DNA of 64,000 bases from Paragorgia papillata. Lineage: Eukaryota > Cnidaria > Anthozoa > Scleralcyonacea > Coralliidae. The stretch is from the NCBI GenBank assembly GCA_035771165.1, contig JAWNZC010000265.1, positions 660,001 to 724,000 of the forward strand, in the 5' to 3' direction. Below the pieces are notes generated by a model. That model ran no database searches. It was not told the DNA's origin and worked only from the letters and a program-made list of their open reading frames with translations. This document shows positions 10,787-21,349 of this stretch, one piece after another (within the stretch, counting starts at the first letter, position 1; each line of letters begins with the position of its first letter). Made by a program: the position numbers and the translations under genes.

Positions 10787-11756
10787 GTGCCTATGAAACA
10801 AATTATTTTATGATTGTTTTTTGAAGAACACTAAAAATAATGAAAAATGGCTTTTACATGACTTTAATAACTTATTCTGTTCTGGAGTTATCACACATAA
10901 TGGGATTTTGAGTTATGACGTCATTACTTTGCATGGTGTTGAAACAAAAAGGAAGACAAGGCATATCTTCAGAATAATTTGATTAATTCGGCTGAAACTT
11001 TGCAGACGTAAGTCTACTGACAAAAGTAAGCATTTCTATTGTTTTTTGCTGTTGCTGTGATAACATATTAGTTTCCAGGCCTCTCTCTTTCTTTATTTAA
11101 TTCATTGTTTTCAACAAGATGTAAAGGGATATTTCAAGTTTTAACCAGTTGGTGTACTTTCCTTCTAATTTGTATAGGTAATAGCATGGCTTTGAGTGCA
11201 ATTTGGAAAAAAATATGCACGAGTGAGTTTTTCAAAGACTATCGGTTGTTTATTAGCCAATCAGAATGCTTAATACTCATTGAAATTTGCACTGTACTAC
11301 ATGTACACGTTTTCTGCACTGTATTACATTGAAATTGCACTCCTCTCGACCAATCAAGATGCAGTAATTTTGTCATGTATATTATTAGCAGTGTAACAAG
11401 ACAGTTTAAAATAAACAATGATATTTGTAGTGATGTAAAATTACGTTCTTAGACTGAGGTGGCCTAGAAACTAATTTGTTACCATAGTGACCACAGAAGA
11501 ACAATAGAAATGTTTAGTATTATTGCTTGACAAAGTCGGCAAAGTTTCAGCCAAATTAATCAAATTATTCTGAAGATATGCCTTGTGTTCCCTTTTGCTT
11601 CAACACCATGCAAAGCTAATGATGTCATAACTCATAATCACATTGTGTGAAATAACTCCAGAACAGAATAAGATCTGAAAGCCATGTAAAAACCATATTC
11701 CATTATTTTTGCTGTTCTTCATAAGACAATCATAAAAAAATTTGTTTCATAGGCAC
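10787..11756. mobile_element. Fold-back element 1 with about 300-bp inverted arms (copy A)
   Basis: The left arm runs from GTGCCTATGAAAC at 10787 to about 11090. The right arm, about 11455 to 11756, is its inverted complement and ends GTTTCATAGGCAC. The roughly 365-bp loop has no coding content. Several fold-backs in this window share the terminal GTGCCTAT(G/A)AA(A/G)C, so it is a family. Confidence 0.85.
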
Positions 11757-11803
11757 TTTTCATCAAAAATACGTGACAAAAAATTCTTCTATTAATTACT
11801 TAC

Positions 11804-11860
11804 AGTTACTTGTCCATCTTGAGATTCCTGAGAAACATTTGTTTCTTGAGCTGATGCCAT
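11804..11860 (-). CDS. Orphan leader exon of a TPR-CHAT gene (copy A)
   Basis: Reading minus, a pyrimidine-rich stretch ends in TTTAG. About 35 bases later an ATG opens MASAQETNVSQESQDGQ plus Val-Thr. Two donors are possible: GTAACT directly after the Gln codon (end at 11810) or GTAAGT six bases later (end at 11804), both in phase 0. The same exon in copy B lies upstream of TPR-CHAT gene 1. Copy A has no TPR-CHAT exon downstream in this window, so this looks like the left-over start of a lost gene or an unused duplicate. The match to copy B is direct; the function of the leader is unknown. Confidence 0.6.
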
Positions 11861-11960
11861 TTTTTGGAATCCAAACTTTCTAGATTTTCTAAATAATAAT
11901 AATAATAATAAAAAGAAATCTAATTTTTTTTTTGAAAGAATTAATAAATACATTAATCAA

Positions 11961-13006
11961 GTGCCTATAAAACAAAAATTAAGTCTATCTTATTCGAAAG
12001 AACACTTAAAATGACAGAGTAACATCTTTTGCAGTTTTTCGTTTTCTTGCTTCATTGTTGAGATATTTCAGTTTGTTTGATATGGAGCGCTCGAAATGGG
12101 GGGTCAGGGTCAATGACCCCCCACTTTCACGATTTGACCCTCCAAAATCACTTACGGGCAGTCAACTTGACCACTCAAGTTTTAACGAAATAAGGTTTAT
12201 GTCATCACTTTTCCTGCACTCTTTTATAGTTCAAACACAGGGGGTAACATAAACCATTCCAGCTGAAATCTTCAAATGCATTTAGGACTCAAGGTTGGTT
12301 TTAAGCCAATTTATTAATGCTTGTGTAAAGTTTGCTGAACTTGTGCGGTGCCACTTTATCGCAAAACAACTCACTAAAAGGCCACATTAAGTGATTTAAT
12401 ACAGAAGCCCGTCAGTGTCTAGTCGTAACTGCTAACTAGTTACTATGCATTTAAGGCCGTCATACGGTTCGACTTCCCCCAAATCTCACCACAAAAGTGT
12501 TCAAATATTTTCTGTTTCACTTTCTGTGTAAATCAAGAAATGAACACTTTTGTGTATAATGTACAAATTAAGAGGGGAAAATGGTTGACCCCCCAAATTG
12601 TGTATCTGACCCACCAAATTCACACTTGAGCGGTCATGCTGACCCCCCTACTTCCCAGCGTTATTTCGAGCACTGAATATGCAAATTAAACATCTTGCCA
12701 TTACACATGCATAATGACTTATCTCACTTATCAGAGGTTATATATCTTTGCTAAAATCAAATACAATCACTTAAAAATCTACATGTTTGGTTTTATGGAA
12801 GAAACACATCCAAATGCTTCCTTTGAATTAATTTGGTTTAACAACTCATTATGCGCCTGTGACGTCAAGTTGTTTATTTTGCATATTAAACAAACTGAAA
12901 TTTCTCAACAACAAAGCAAGGCAATGAAAAACTGCAAAAAAATGTTACCCTGTCATTTGAAGTGTTTTCTTAAATAAGACAAACTTAATTTTCGTTTCAT
13001 AGGAAC
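11961..13006. mobile_element. Fold-back element 2 (copy A), interrupted by a 590-bp insertion
   Basis: The left terminus GTGCCTATAAAACAAAAATT at 11961 and the right terminus near 13006 (TTCGTTTCATAGGAAC) are inverted copies, with arms of about 170-290 bp. Related elements lie at 23590-23995 and 34845-36657. Comparison with copy B shows that 12084-12676 is an insertion. Confidence 0.8.
12084..12676. mobile_element. 590-bp insertion with short inverted ends, private to copy A
   Basis: Copy B reads straight through GATATGCAAATT, while copy A is split here. The ends read GGAGCGCTCGAAAT and, inverted, TCAGTGCTCGAAAT. The inside is rich in GGGGGGTCA/TGACCCCCC motifs in both orientations. The target duplication is unclear (possibly ATAT). 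The non-autonomous DNA-transposon class is unknown. Confidence 0.65.
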
Positions 13007-13326
13007 TATAAACCAAATTACCATTATGTCAGCCATTTAAAGTCACTGTAAAACAGATTGTTGGTAAACATCATGTACTAAAGTCAAACCATATCTACAT
13101 CGAGACTGAAGACTGAAAAAGAAGAGGAAAAACAAAATTGATACAAAGCCTTTCACAATCTATCAATGTTTCGATCCATCATTGACACAGTCTGCATATC
13201 AACCACTGATCAACCAGTTGCCCAATTATGCATGTTCCAGAGTTTAAATAAAGAAAAAGACAGTATTTGCGAAGGGAAAAACATCGTTTCTTTCCAGATT
13301 ATAAATTTGAAGTAAATAAAACTTAC

Positions 13327-13440
13327 CTTATTCATCGCCGTGGCCCATTCGAGCCATAGTGAAGAGAAGTCGAAGGACTCCTCCTTTTGAAACCACCATC
13401 TTGGATTTGACTTTCATAACCTCCCCCCGGAATATTTAAG
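13327..13440 (-). other. Probable non-coding 5' exon with a conserved upstream ORF (copy A)
   Basis: A strong donor (AAG|GTAAGT) ends the exon at 13327 on the minus strand. Upstream lies a short ORF, ATG at 13417 to TAA at 13328, 29 residues, ending in '...FTMARMGHGDE'. Copy B keeps this ORF at 36982-37071 with only two residue changes that I can see. The start site is not defined; the boundary near 13440 is a guess. It could be the first exon of the same transcription unit as the MAS leader exon. Confidence 0.45.
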
Positions 13441-13569
13441 GAGATAATAGTATTAACGGGGGATGTCTTTCCGAGAGTATGGTACTTTATGTAAGAGCTA
13501 TTATACAAAATTTAATTTGCATGGAACCAGACCCAGTCCTAAACGACGTCAGCACGACCAAAGCAGATA

Positions 13570-13807
13570 GTGACGATGATGATGATGATAATAATGATAA
13601 CGATGATGATAATTATAATGATAATAATAATGATGATGATGATGATTATGATGATGATGCTGATAATGATAATTATAATGATGATGATGATGATGTTGAT
13701 AATAACAACGATGATAATATTGATAAGGATGATAATGATGGTAATGAAGAAAATCATAGTCTCTTCCCAAACACTTATGATTGCAGTAACGACGGGGGAA
13801 GGGCACT

Positions 13808-13860
<53 letters not shown>

Positions 13861-13923
13861 AACAAACAAACAAACAAACAAACAAACAAACAAACAAACA
13901 GACAGACAGACAGACAGACAGAC
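13570..13923. repeat. GAT/AAT trinucleotide tract followed by a GACA/AACA tract (copy A)
   Basis: GAT-type repeats run from 13570 to about 13755, then about 50 bp of unique sequence, then GACA/AACA repeats from 13807 to 13923, followed by GTAAAAACAATTTCCTGGCG. Long Asp/Asn, Met/Ile or Cys-Leu-Ser-Val frames here are artefacts. Confidence 0.93.
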
Positions 13924-14239
13924 GTAAAAACAATTTCCTGGCGGAGATAACAAACTGGAATAAATTGCTTTACCAACTTAACTCCTTTACCATTTTACGA
14001 GTTCTTCCAAATTACATAAACTTAATTTATTTAAATTAATTCATTTGTTTTTCAAAAAATCATGAAAAATATGCTCATGTTTCTCTGAGGATGGTTCTGT
14101 AATTAATTTATATTGCCAATTCCCTTTAAAAAATAATTTCTCTGTTGATAAAAAATAATTTAAGAATCTCACGGCTTGTCAAAAACATTTGCACCACCAG
14201 TGACTAGCTTACATATCAAATTGAAAAACTCAAATGCAA

Positions 14240-14727
14240 TTTAAGAAATGGCTCATGGTTTAGCGTGCTCCATCGAGTTATGGATGCACGCGGGAAATTG
14301 GGAGAGCACGAAAAAATCGAGGCGTAGCCGAGACCAACTCTAGATTTTTGAGTGCTCTCCCAATTTCCCAAGTGCATCCCTAACTCGATGGAGCACACTA
14401 AACCATGAGCCATTTCCTTTATAACATAGCATTAAATTGTGTTTTTCTACTTTCGTAGCCAAGTCTTTTTTCTTCACTAAAATCCAACCAAAAGGACAGT
14501 TTAAACTCGGTTACCCAGACCCAGTTTATGTCTTCTGGGTCGTTGTTCTTTATTACTCAATAAAATTAAATGACTCGGTATTTTGATAATATAAAAGGCC
14601 ATAAAAATTCAATTTAAAACTCAGTTTTGTTTTGTAATGTTTTCCCGCGCTTTTTTGCCGCGCTCCATCGAGTTATGGAGCACGCACGACAACCAATCAA
14701 AAACGTTGCTATATCAAAACTATGTTA
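14240..14727. mobile_element. Insertion private to copy A containing a 175-bp hairpin MITE
   Basis: Copy B joins CAAATGCAATT directly to GAACATTATTC, while copy A has about 490 extra bases. At 14246-14416 the inverted arms read GAAATGGCTCATGGTTTAG and its complement, with GTGCTCCATCGAGTTA inside each arm. A third copy of CTCCATCGAGTTATGGA lies at 14663, so more than one related piece may be present. Confidence 0.75.
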
Positions 14728-14884
14728 TAATGAACATTATTCAATGCTTCTTTAATATAAATCTTATAAAAAAGTTAATGTTCGTTTCTAAACTAATCTA
14801 TTTCTCAAATTCATTGTCAAAATATTACTTCTGTTATAAGAAGCGACAATTTATGTGTCTCGATTATTTACATGTCTTTGGTTT

Positions 14885-15350
14885 CCGTAGACTTCAACGA
14901 TACTTTGTGAAGTCTTAGGTTGCCAATTTTCAGTGGTCTGGACGTACTGTGGACGAACTCTTTCTTGAATGATAAGGAACTGTGGTTACTGTTGGTCGAT
15001 ATTCTGCTGGAAATATCTACCTTGCTGCTTCTCCTTGGTTCTTCTAGACTTCAACGCTACTTTGTCAAATCTTATGCTTTCAATATTCAGTGGTCTGGAC
15101 GTACTGTGGACGAACTCTATCTTGAATGCCATTGATAAGGAACTGTGGTTACTGTTGGTCGATATTCTGCTGGAAAGATCTGTCTTGTTGCTTCTCTTGG
15201 GTTCTTCTAAACTTCAACGCTACTTTGTGAAGTCTCGTGCTTTCAATATTCACTGGTCTGAACGTATTGTGGACGAACATTTTCCTGAATGCCATGATAA
15301 GGAACTGTGGTTATATTCTGCTGAAAAGATCTGTCTTGTTGCTTCTCTTT
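14885..15350. repeat. 162-bp tandem repeat, about 3 copies (copy A)
   Basis: Each unit holds GATAAGGAACTGTGGTTA and GTCGATATTCTGCTGGAAA; starts near 14971, 15134 and 15296 give a period of 162-163 bp. On the plus strand the unit is an open frame of 54 residues ('DKELWLLLVDILLE...'). Copy B has the same array in frame at 38062-38448. No start, splice site or family match suggests a real protein. Confidence 0.8.
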
Positions 15351-15800
15351 TCCTTTCTATTTTAAGAGCAGTATTAGAATCTATAGTCATTCCTAAACTT
15401 CCTTTTTCCTCATTCTCCTTTCTTTTTGTTTTCCTACTTTTCCTGGCTTTACTTCGACCTGATTTGTCTAGCTCCTCGTTCTCCTTTTCATCTTTGTTCT
15501 TCCTCACATCTTCCTTTTCGTTTCCCTATTTTCTTTCCTGTTTTCCCTACTTCTCCACCTTTTTGGCCTCCTGTTCCTCCTTTTCTTTCTTCCTTTTCTT
15601 ACGTCCCTTGACTTTCTTCTGCTTCGCCTCTTTCGTGCTCTCCATTATTCTTCTCCTCATCCTTCTCCTTCTTCTCCTCTTCGTTCCCATCCTCTTTCCG
15701 TTCCTTCTCCTCCTCCTTTCCCCCTTCCGCCTCTTCCTTCCCCTCCTTCTCTTCCTCACTCCTCCTCTTCCTTCCCATTCTCCTTCTCTTTGTTCTCTCG
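15351..15800. repeat. Polypyrimidine tract (copy A)
   Basis: Almost pure C/T on the plus strand (TTCTCC, CTTCCT motifs), matching the first part of the longer tract in copy B. Frames across it are low-complexity artefacts. Confidence 0.9.
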
Positions 15801-15802
15801 TA

Positions 15803-17145
15803 TTTCCGATTACCTCAGATATAAACACAATTTTCTCACGCGCTATTCTATACGATTTTTTTAAATTTAGATATGTTATACAGAATTTCATGCTCTTTAA
15901 TATAGTATAAGTCCCCAAAGTGGCACAGACCCATGAACGACGCAGGCGAGCTTTAAACAAATTGCGCCGCGCCGTCATTAATACGACTGACGGAGGTTGT
16001 TTTGCATCTTTCAGATTACCTCAGATGTAAACACAATTTTCTCAGGCGCTATTCTATACGATTTTTTTTAATTTACATATGTTGTACAGAATTTCATGCT
16101 CTTTCATCTAGTATAAGTCTCCAGAGTGGCACAGACCCATGAACGACGCAGGCGAGCTTTAAACAAATTGCCGCGCGCCGTCATTAATACGACTGACGGA
16201 GGTTGTTTTGCATTTTTCAGATTACCTCAGATGTAAACACAATTTTCTCAGGCGCTATTCTATACCATTTTTTTTAATTTACATATGTTGTACAGAATTT
16301 CATGCTCTTTCATCTAGTATAAGTCTCCAGAGTGGCACAGACCAATGAACGACGCAGGCGAGCTTTAAACAAATTGCCGTGTTTATATCTGAGGTAATCG
16401 GAAATACGCAAAACAACCCCCGTCAGTCGTATTAATGACGGCGCGCGGCAATTTGTTTAAAGCTCGCCTGCGTCGTTCATGGGTCTGTGCCACTCTGGAG
16501 ACTTATACTAGATGAAAGAGCATGAAATTCTGTACAACATATGTAAATTAAAAAAAATCGTATAGAATAGCGCCTGAGAAAATTGTGTTTACATCTGAGG
16601 TAATCTGAAAGATGCAAAACAACCTCCGTCAGTCGTATTAATGACGGCGCGGCGCAATTTGTTTAAAGCTCGCCTGCGTCGTTCATGGGTCTGTGCCACT
16701 TTGGGGACTTATACTATATTAAAGAGCATGAAATTCTGTATAACATATCTAAATTTAAAAAAATCGTATACAATAGCGCGTGAGAAAATTGTGTTTATAT
16801 CTGAGGTAATCGGAAATACGCAAAACAACCCCCGTCAGTCGTATTAATGACGGCGCGCGGCAATTTGTTTAAAGCTCGCCTGCGTCGTTCATTGGTCTGT
16901 GCCACTCTGGAGACTTATACTAGATGAAAGAGCATGAAATTCTGTACAACATATGTGAATTAAAAAAAATCGTATAGAATAGCGCCTGAGAAAATTGTGT
17001 TTACATCTGAGGTAATCTGAAAAATGCAAAAGAACCTCCGTCAGTCGTATTAATGACGCGCGGCGCAATTTGTTTAAAGCTCGCCTGCGTCGTTCATGGG
17101 TCTGTGCCACTCGGGAGACTTATACTAGATGAAAGAGCATGAAAA
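15803..17145. repeat. Giant fold-back of about 205-bp tandem units (3 left, about 3.7 right)
   Basis: The left arm (15803-16378) is three head-to-tail copies of a roughly 205-bp unit containing GATTACCTCAGAT(A/G)TAAACAC and CATGAACGACGCAGGCGAGC. From 16379 the same unit runs in the opposite orientation to about 17145. Two unit subtypes alternate (TATTTCCGATTACCTC versus CTTTCAGATTACCTC). Short open frames beginning Met-Thr-Ala-Arg-Arg appear wherever the unit has the right length; these are by-products. Confidence 0.9.
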
Positions 17146-17182
17146 AAAACATGACACGTTTTGTGCAAGTCGCCGAGTTCGA

Positions 17183-17393
17183 TACTATAAAACCGCTGAC
17201 GATATTGTATGAGCCCTCGACGAGCGAGCCGAATACTCTCCGAAGATACGCGAGGGCGGAGCGGGAAGGGAAACGTGACCTAAATAACCCAGGTACTTCA
17301 TGAAAGCCTGACCCCAATACACACCCTAATCCTAACCATAGTCAGTATTGGCTCGCTCGTTGGGGGCTCATATCCTCAGCGGTTTTATATTAA
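17183..17393. mobile_element. 210-bp hairpin MITE
   Basis: TATAAAACCGCTGA near 17186 and its complement near 17380 bound inverted arms of about 50 bp that also contain ACGAGCGAGCC. No coding content. The target duplication was not resolved. Confidence 0.7.
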
Positions 17394-18540
17394 GTTCAGG
17401 AAGAAGGGATTAAGATCTTCCTGTACGTAGTTTTATTAAGTAGTCTAATATATTGTCAAAATAGCTACATGTACGACACGCATGCCAAATTGCATGGAAG
17501 GGGATTAGTTACGTACATTATAAAATAAGACGATATATGTAAAACCGTCAGATTGGATTAATCAGAGATCGCAACCGATTGTTACAGACAGACCGATTGA
17601 GACGAATGATATGCGTGCGATCTGAAGTATTAGGCTTGTTGATCTGTAAGACTTTCATGTAATAAAGAGATACAAAACGAAAGATACAGTCTCCAGTCTT
17701 CGAAACCGGCGCGTGTAAAGTTCTCCTGATTGCTTTGTGGAGAATTTTACGAAAACGCTTTCGATGGCCGTGTCGGACCCCTCGCAACAAATGTTCTATT
17801 TTCTATAAAAGGGTCTACGCCAAACAAGCAAATTTTGCTTTCTTGTAGATTCCTCATCACTGTAAAATTATTATTTTCTTCTTTCATATCTATTTTTAAT
17901 ATGTATATTGTCTTGTGATGAAATAAATAAATAAATAAATTGTAAATGTCGTCTTCTTTCGCTCGAAGGAATCTCCGCTCGCTTTGCCTTATGGGTCCAC
18001 GTGGGACATAGGCACCCTAAACGACTTCCTACTTTACATAGGTTACTGTTAGTTAATTGTAACGAACTGTTCAGAGTTTCTAGTCCTTGATAAAATGCAC
18101 TCTCTATTACAAAACGCAGGGGATGATTCTTACCTTTACAAAGTACAAGTATACATCTTTCGTCGATGCCAGTCTAAGAGTCTAGTACTTTGTTAGTATC
18201 TTTGTTTAGCTAAACCTAAAATATTCGAAACATACAGTTTTGATCATGTTATTGCACTCCAGCGAAGTGTGCGGGATGAAACGACGTTGGTAACTGGTGC
18301 ACAGGGGCGTAACTTGGGCATAAACATTAGGGGGTTGAGAGTTTTTAGCTGGATAAAAAAGGCGTGCATGGCCCGATTAATTTTGCCCGATTAAAATAGC
18401 TTACCCGTAGATCAGTACATGGCTACATTGCACTAGTGTTACATCACTATGACTCAGGTCACATGCTGCTCAATTTCACAAACAGCCAAACACAGATAAT
18501 TCGAACAGGACAAACCCAAAAGGCAAAACGCAATCTCGAG
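17394..18540. other. No gene recognised
   Basis: Contains an (AAAT)n tract near 17919-17940. Several short open frames overlap each other on both strands near 17550-17920; none has a family motif or clear exon boundaries. Confidence 0.5.
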
Positions 18541-18551
18541 CGAAACGTGCT

Positions 18552-19413
18552 TTGAGCAACTACATAAACGGTTTTACTTTTGCCGATTTCAAAAAATCTT
18601 TCGACTTAGTGGACTGTGAGGTGCTGCTTAAAAAACTGCCTCTATACGACTTAGATGACAGAATTGTCCATAGAGATATGGTCTGGAAACTCGAGAAACT
18701 TCAGTGGTTAACAAATGAGCTGCGGTTTATGTTGAACTATTCTTACACATGCATCCTTTGTTTTAGGTTTATAAATATTGAAATGGAACGGTTGAGTGAT
18801 TGAACTAAACGTATAGCTATTGGATAATTCCTTCATTGTACTAAAATACAATGGGTTCAGTGACCGTGCCCAATAAATCTGCATAAAGGCAAACAAAAAG
18901 ATAGAAGACTTAAGGTGAGGTAATACGGGCAGTTTTTCTTCAACTTGCAACACAATTTTGTTGCGTTGCAAGTTGAAAAGCGTTGTTGCACGTATTACCA
19001 CCTAATCTTTGTTGCGTGACAATGTTTAAGTTGGGTGGTAATACGTGCAACAACGCTTTTCAACTTGCAACGTAACGAAATTGCATTGGAAGTTGAAGAA
19101 AAACGTTGCCCGTATTACCTCACCTTTAGTTGAGTTTCCTGACCATATTTTGAAAGACTATGATGACAGTAGTGTCCAACTAATAAAATCGTATCTTACA
19201 TATCGAAAACAATCTACAACAGTAAAAAAAGACATATCTTCTTTTCATTATCTAACTCATAGAGTACCTCGGGGATCCGTACTCGCTCCCTTGATTTTTT
19301 CTAATATTTATCAAAGACTTGCCTGGAGTTATATCCCATTCAACTGCTGTAGACATTTTGCCGACCAATGGTCCGAAGTTGACAAATTGAGAAGCGACCT
19401 TGATAATAGCTGA
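18552..19413 (+). pseudogene. Relic reverse transcriptase of a LINE, split by a MITE
   Basis: The first piece (18552-18640) reads 'FADFKKSFDLVDCEVLLKKL', the finger/palm block with the first catalytic Asp region (consensus D-L-K-K-A-F-D-x-V-D-H). After the MITE the frame continues at about 19129-19413 with 'VQLIKSYLTYRKQSTTV', then 'THRVPRGSVLAPLIF', which matches the G(V/I)PQGSVLGPLLF motif. The F-A-D-D box is degraded ('FADQWS'). Order and spacing fit one ancient copy. It is not functional. Confidence 0.8.
18910..19128. mobile_element. 213-bp Harbinger-like MITE with TTA target duplication
   Basis: The element runs 18913-19125 and begins AGGTGAGGTAATACGGGCA. Its second half is an inverted copy of the first, including CAACTTGCAA and CACGTATTACCACC. 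TTA flanks both ends (18910-18912 and 19126-19128), as in PIF/Harbinger elements. It lies inside the relic reverse transcriptase. Confidence 0.87.
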
Positions 19414-19606
19414 ATGCTTCTTGGCGATTGGTCAAAACAAAATCGTCTGCATCTCAATACTAAAAAATAGGTACGCATTGCGTACATGCGCATACTGGGA
19501 TTTACTTGATTAAGGGATAATAACTGAACAATATAAATTGTTCAAAGAATATCAATATAATATTGTTAATATAGCTAAAACATCTTGGCCAAGCGCCTAA
19601 CATCTC

Positions 19607-19770
19607 AACAATGGGCTTGTCTCACCCCCACGTGACCCTGACCTCTTCCTTACTGTGATTGGTCAGTTATAGCGTTTGAGGGCAAAATGTTTTGCTCTCA
19701 AACGCTAATTGACCAATCACAATAAGGCAGATGTCAGGGTCACATGGTGGGTGACACAAGCCCATTAAAA
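19607..19770. mobile_element. Hairpin MITE, about 160 bp
   Basis: The arms read AATGGGCTTGTCTCACC...GTGACCCTGAC...TGATTGGTCA and the inverted complement with few mismatches, around a GGGCAAAATGTTTTGC centre. Internal CCAAT-like sequences are part of the arms. Confidence 0.75.
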
Positions 19771-20424
19771 CAATTAATAGTTAAAAGGGTATTCAGATTT
19801 CAGAAAGATCTTTAATTCAAAGCCAAGCAAGCGCTCATTCTGTGGCTTTGTCCTTGGAAAGCTTGTCGTTTAAGCGAAAGTCGAAGCTGTTCCGGAATTA
19901 TTATAATAACACTTTGTATGAAGGTTTTATTTGGTGATGCTGTATCGAACAGGAAAAAGTATTGCATGAAAATGTGCAGTCACCGCGCGCTTGCATTTAT
20001 AATATGAAACAACAGTGAATACATACATAAGAATCTAAATTAATACTGAAATACATATGGTTTCGAAACGAGACAATCTGCAAAACTTCACAAAATCGTT
20101 CAAATTCTATACCATGCACAGACCAGTAGACCACCGTCAGCTGTCGACTTATCGTGGAGTTCTTGTCGTCTTGTAATTGCGTGCAAATATTCATTACCTG
20201 AAGCAAAACTCAACATCCAATCTTCCATTTGTTGGACACGTTCGTAAGCCATTCGGACATACAAACAAGGCATATCAAACAAAGTATATCGATTCGGATT
20301 ATTGGTCTTTTGCTTTGACGAAACATTCTTACAAACACACAATACATACATACACACAATACATACATGCGTTTTCTTTTGGTATAAACCTTATTTCTAT
20401 GCGACTATACTTTCTCTACATAAT

Positions 20425-20660
20425 TCACTATTCTTTTAGCTGCTTTCCGGACATAATTTCTAGCCTCTCTATTCACTGCTTCCCACTCACTATTCAGTTT
20501 TCAGCTGCTTTTTCTCACATAATTTCCAGCCTTTCTCTTCACTGTTTCTCACTCACTATTCTTTCAACTGCTTTTCCTCACATAATTTCCAGCCTTTCTC
20601 TTCACTGTTTCTCACTCACTATTCTTTCAGCTGCTTTTCCTCACATAATTTCTGGCCCTG
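20425..20660. repeat. About 60-bp tandem repeat, about 4 copies
   Basis: Units contain CACATAATTTCCAGCC, CTCTTCACTGTTTCTCACTC and CTATTCTTTCAGCTGC. The last two full copies are nearly identical. Confidence 0.8.
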
Positions 20661-20999
20661 TTTTCCCTTCATTTGTCCTATCCACCAAGCCGCTGCTCAT
20701 CTTCGAAATATGCTTGGTCACTATATATTTTAATTCGCTCTCGTCAACTATTCACTCATAGAAATTAAGAACAAGTAATCTAATTGCTTTAAGAGAAACT
20801 AACTAGTGTACGTACCTTAGTTCTTCCATATTATTTCAAAAAACGAAGCATAACCATTGTTTCTGTGTGAAAACTAAGGCAAAACAAATCTTTCACTGGC
20901 TCCTCGTCGCCTCCATGTTGCTTTACTGTACGACCGCGCGAGTACTGGTACTCAATATGATCACGCCAATCTCGTTTCCAGAGCCTTCGCCGGGACACG

Positions 21000-21105
21000 G
21001 CGATCGCAACGCAACGCAACGCAACACAACACAACGCAACGCATAACAACACAACACAACACAACACAACGCAACGCAACGCAACGCAACGCAACGCAAC
21101 ACAAT
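21000..21105. repeat. Pentanucleotide microsatellite (AACGC)n/(AACAC)n
   Basis: Tandem CAACG/CAACA units. A smaller TTACG/TTACA run lies at about 21310-21345. Confidence 0.9.
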
Positions 21106-21349
21106 GGTATGGAACTGAACGGAACGAAATAAAGTAGAATACAATGTAATTTTTACATTAATACAAATATGAATATCTGACAATGTAAAATGAACAATAA
21201 ATGTTTGCCAAGTTCGGACTTCATGAAAATTGTACTGGATTATCAACTATAGGATTAAGTAAAATTTAAACTTGTAAACCACTAACAGTCAAAATTACAT
21301 TACAGGACGATACGTTACGTTACGTTACTTTACATTACATTACAATACT

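Larger units (their letters stand above)
8139..15800. repeat. Segmental duplication, copy A (pairs with 29692-39435)
   Basis: From GCTATTACTA at 8139 to a polypyrimidine tract ending near 15800, the order and sequence match copy B in the same orientation: Harbinger-like MITE, LINE fragment, fold-back 1, small MAS exon, fold-back 2, 5' exon, GAT and GACA tracts, 162-bp repeats, pyrimidine tract. By eye the shared blocks are mostly well over 90 percent identical. Copy A lacks two B insertions (33387-34825 and 35112-36483) and about 430 bp near 11245. It has private insertions at 12084-12676 and about 14240-14727. Confidence 0.93.

Noticed and set aside
13539..14039. Asp/Asn-rich and Met/Ile-rich open frames (also at 37174-37620)
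   Set aside because: GAT and GACA repeats read in different frames; neither strand shows a conserved unique domain.
15547..16847. Repeated small protein starting Met-Thr-Ala-Arg-Arg on both strands
   Set aside because: It lies inside the 205-bp fold-back units, is present only where unit length permits, and has no family match or splice context.
15970..17060. TAATACGACT resembling a phage T7 promoter
   Set aside because: Only the first ten bases match; the rest (GACGGAGG) does not, and the word is simply part of the repeated unit.
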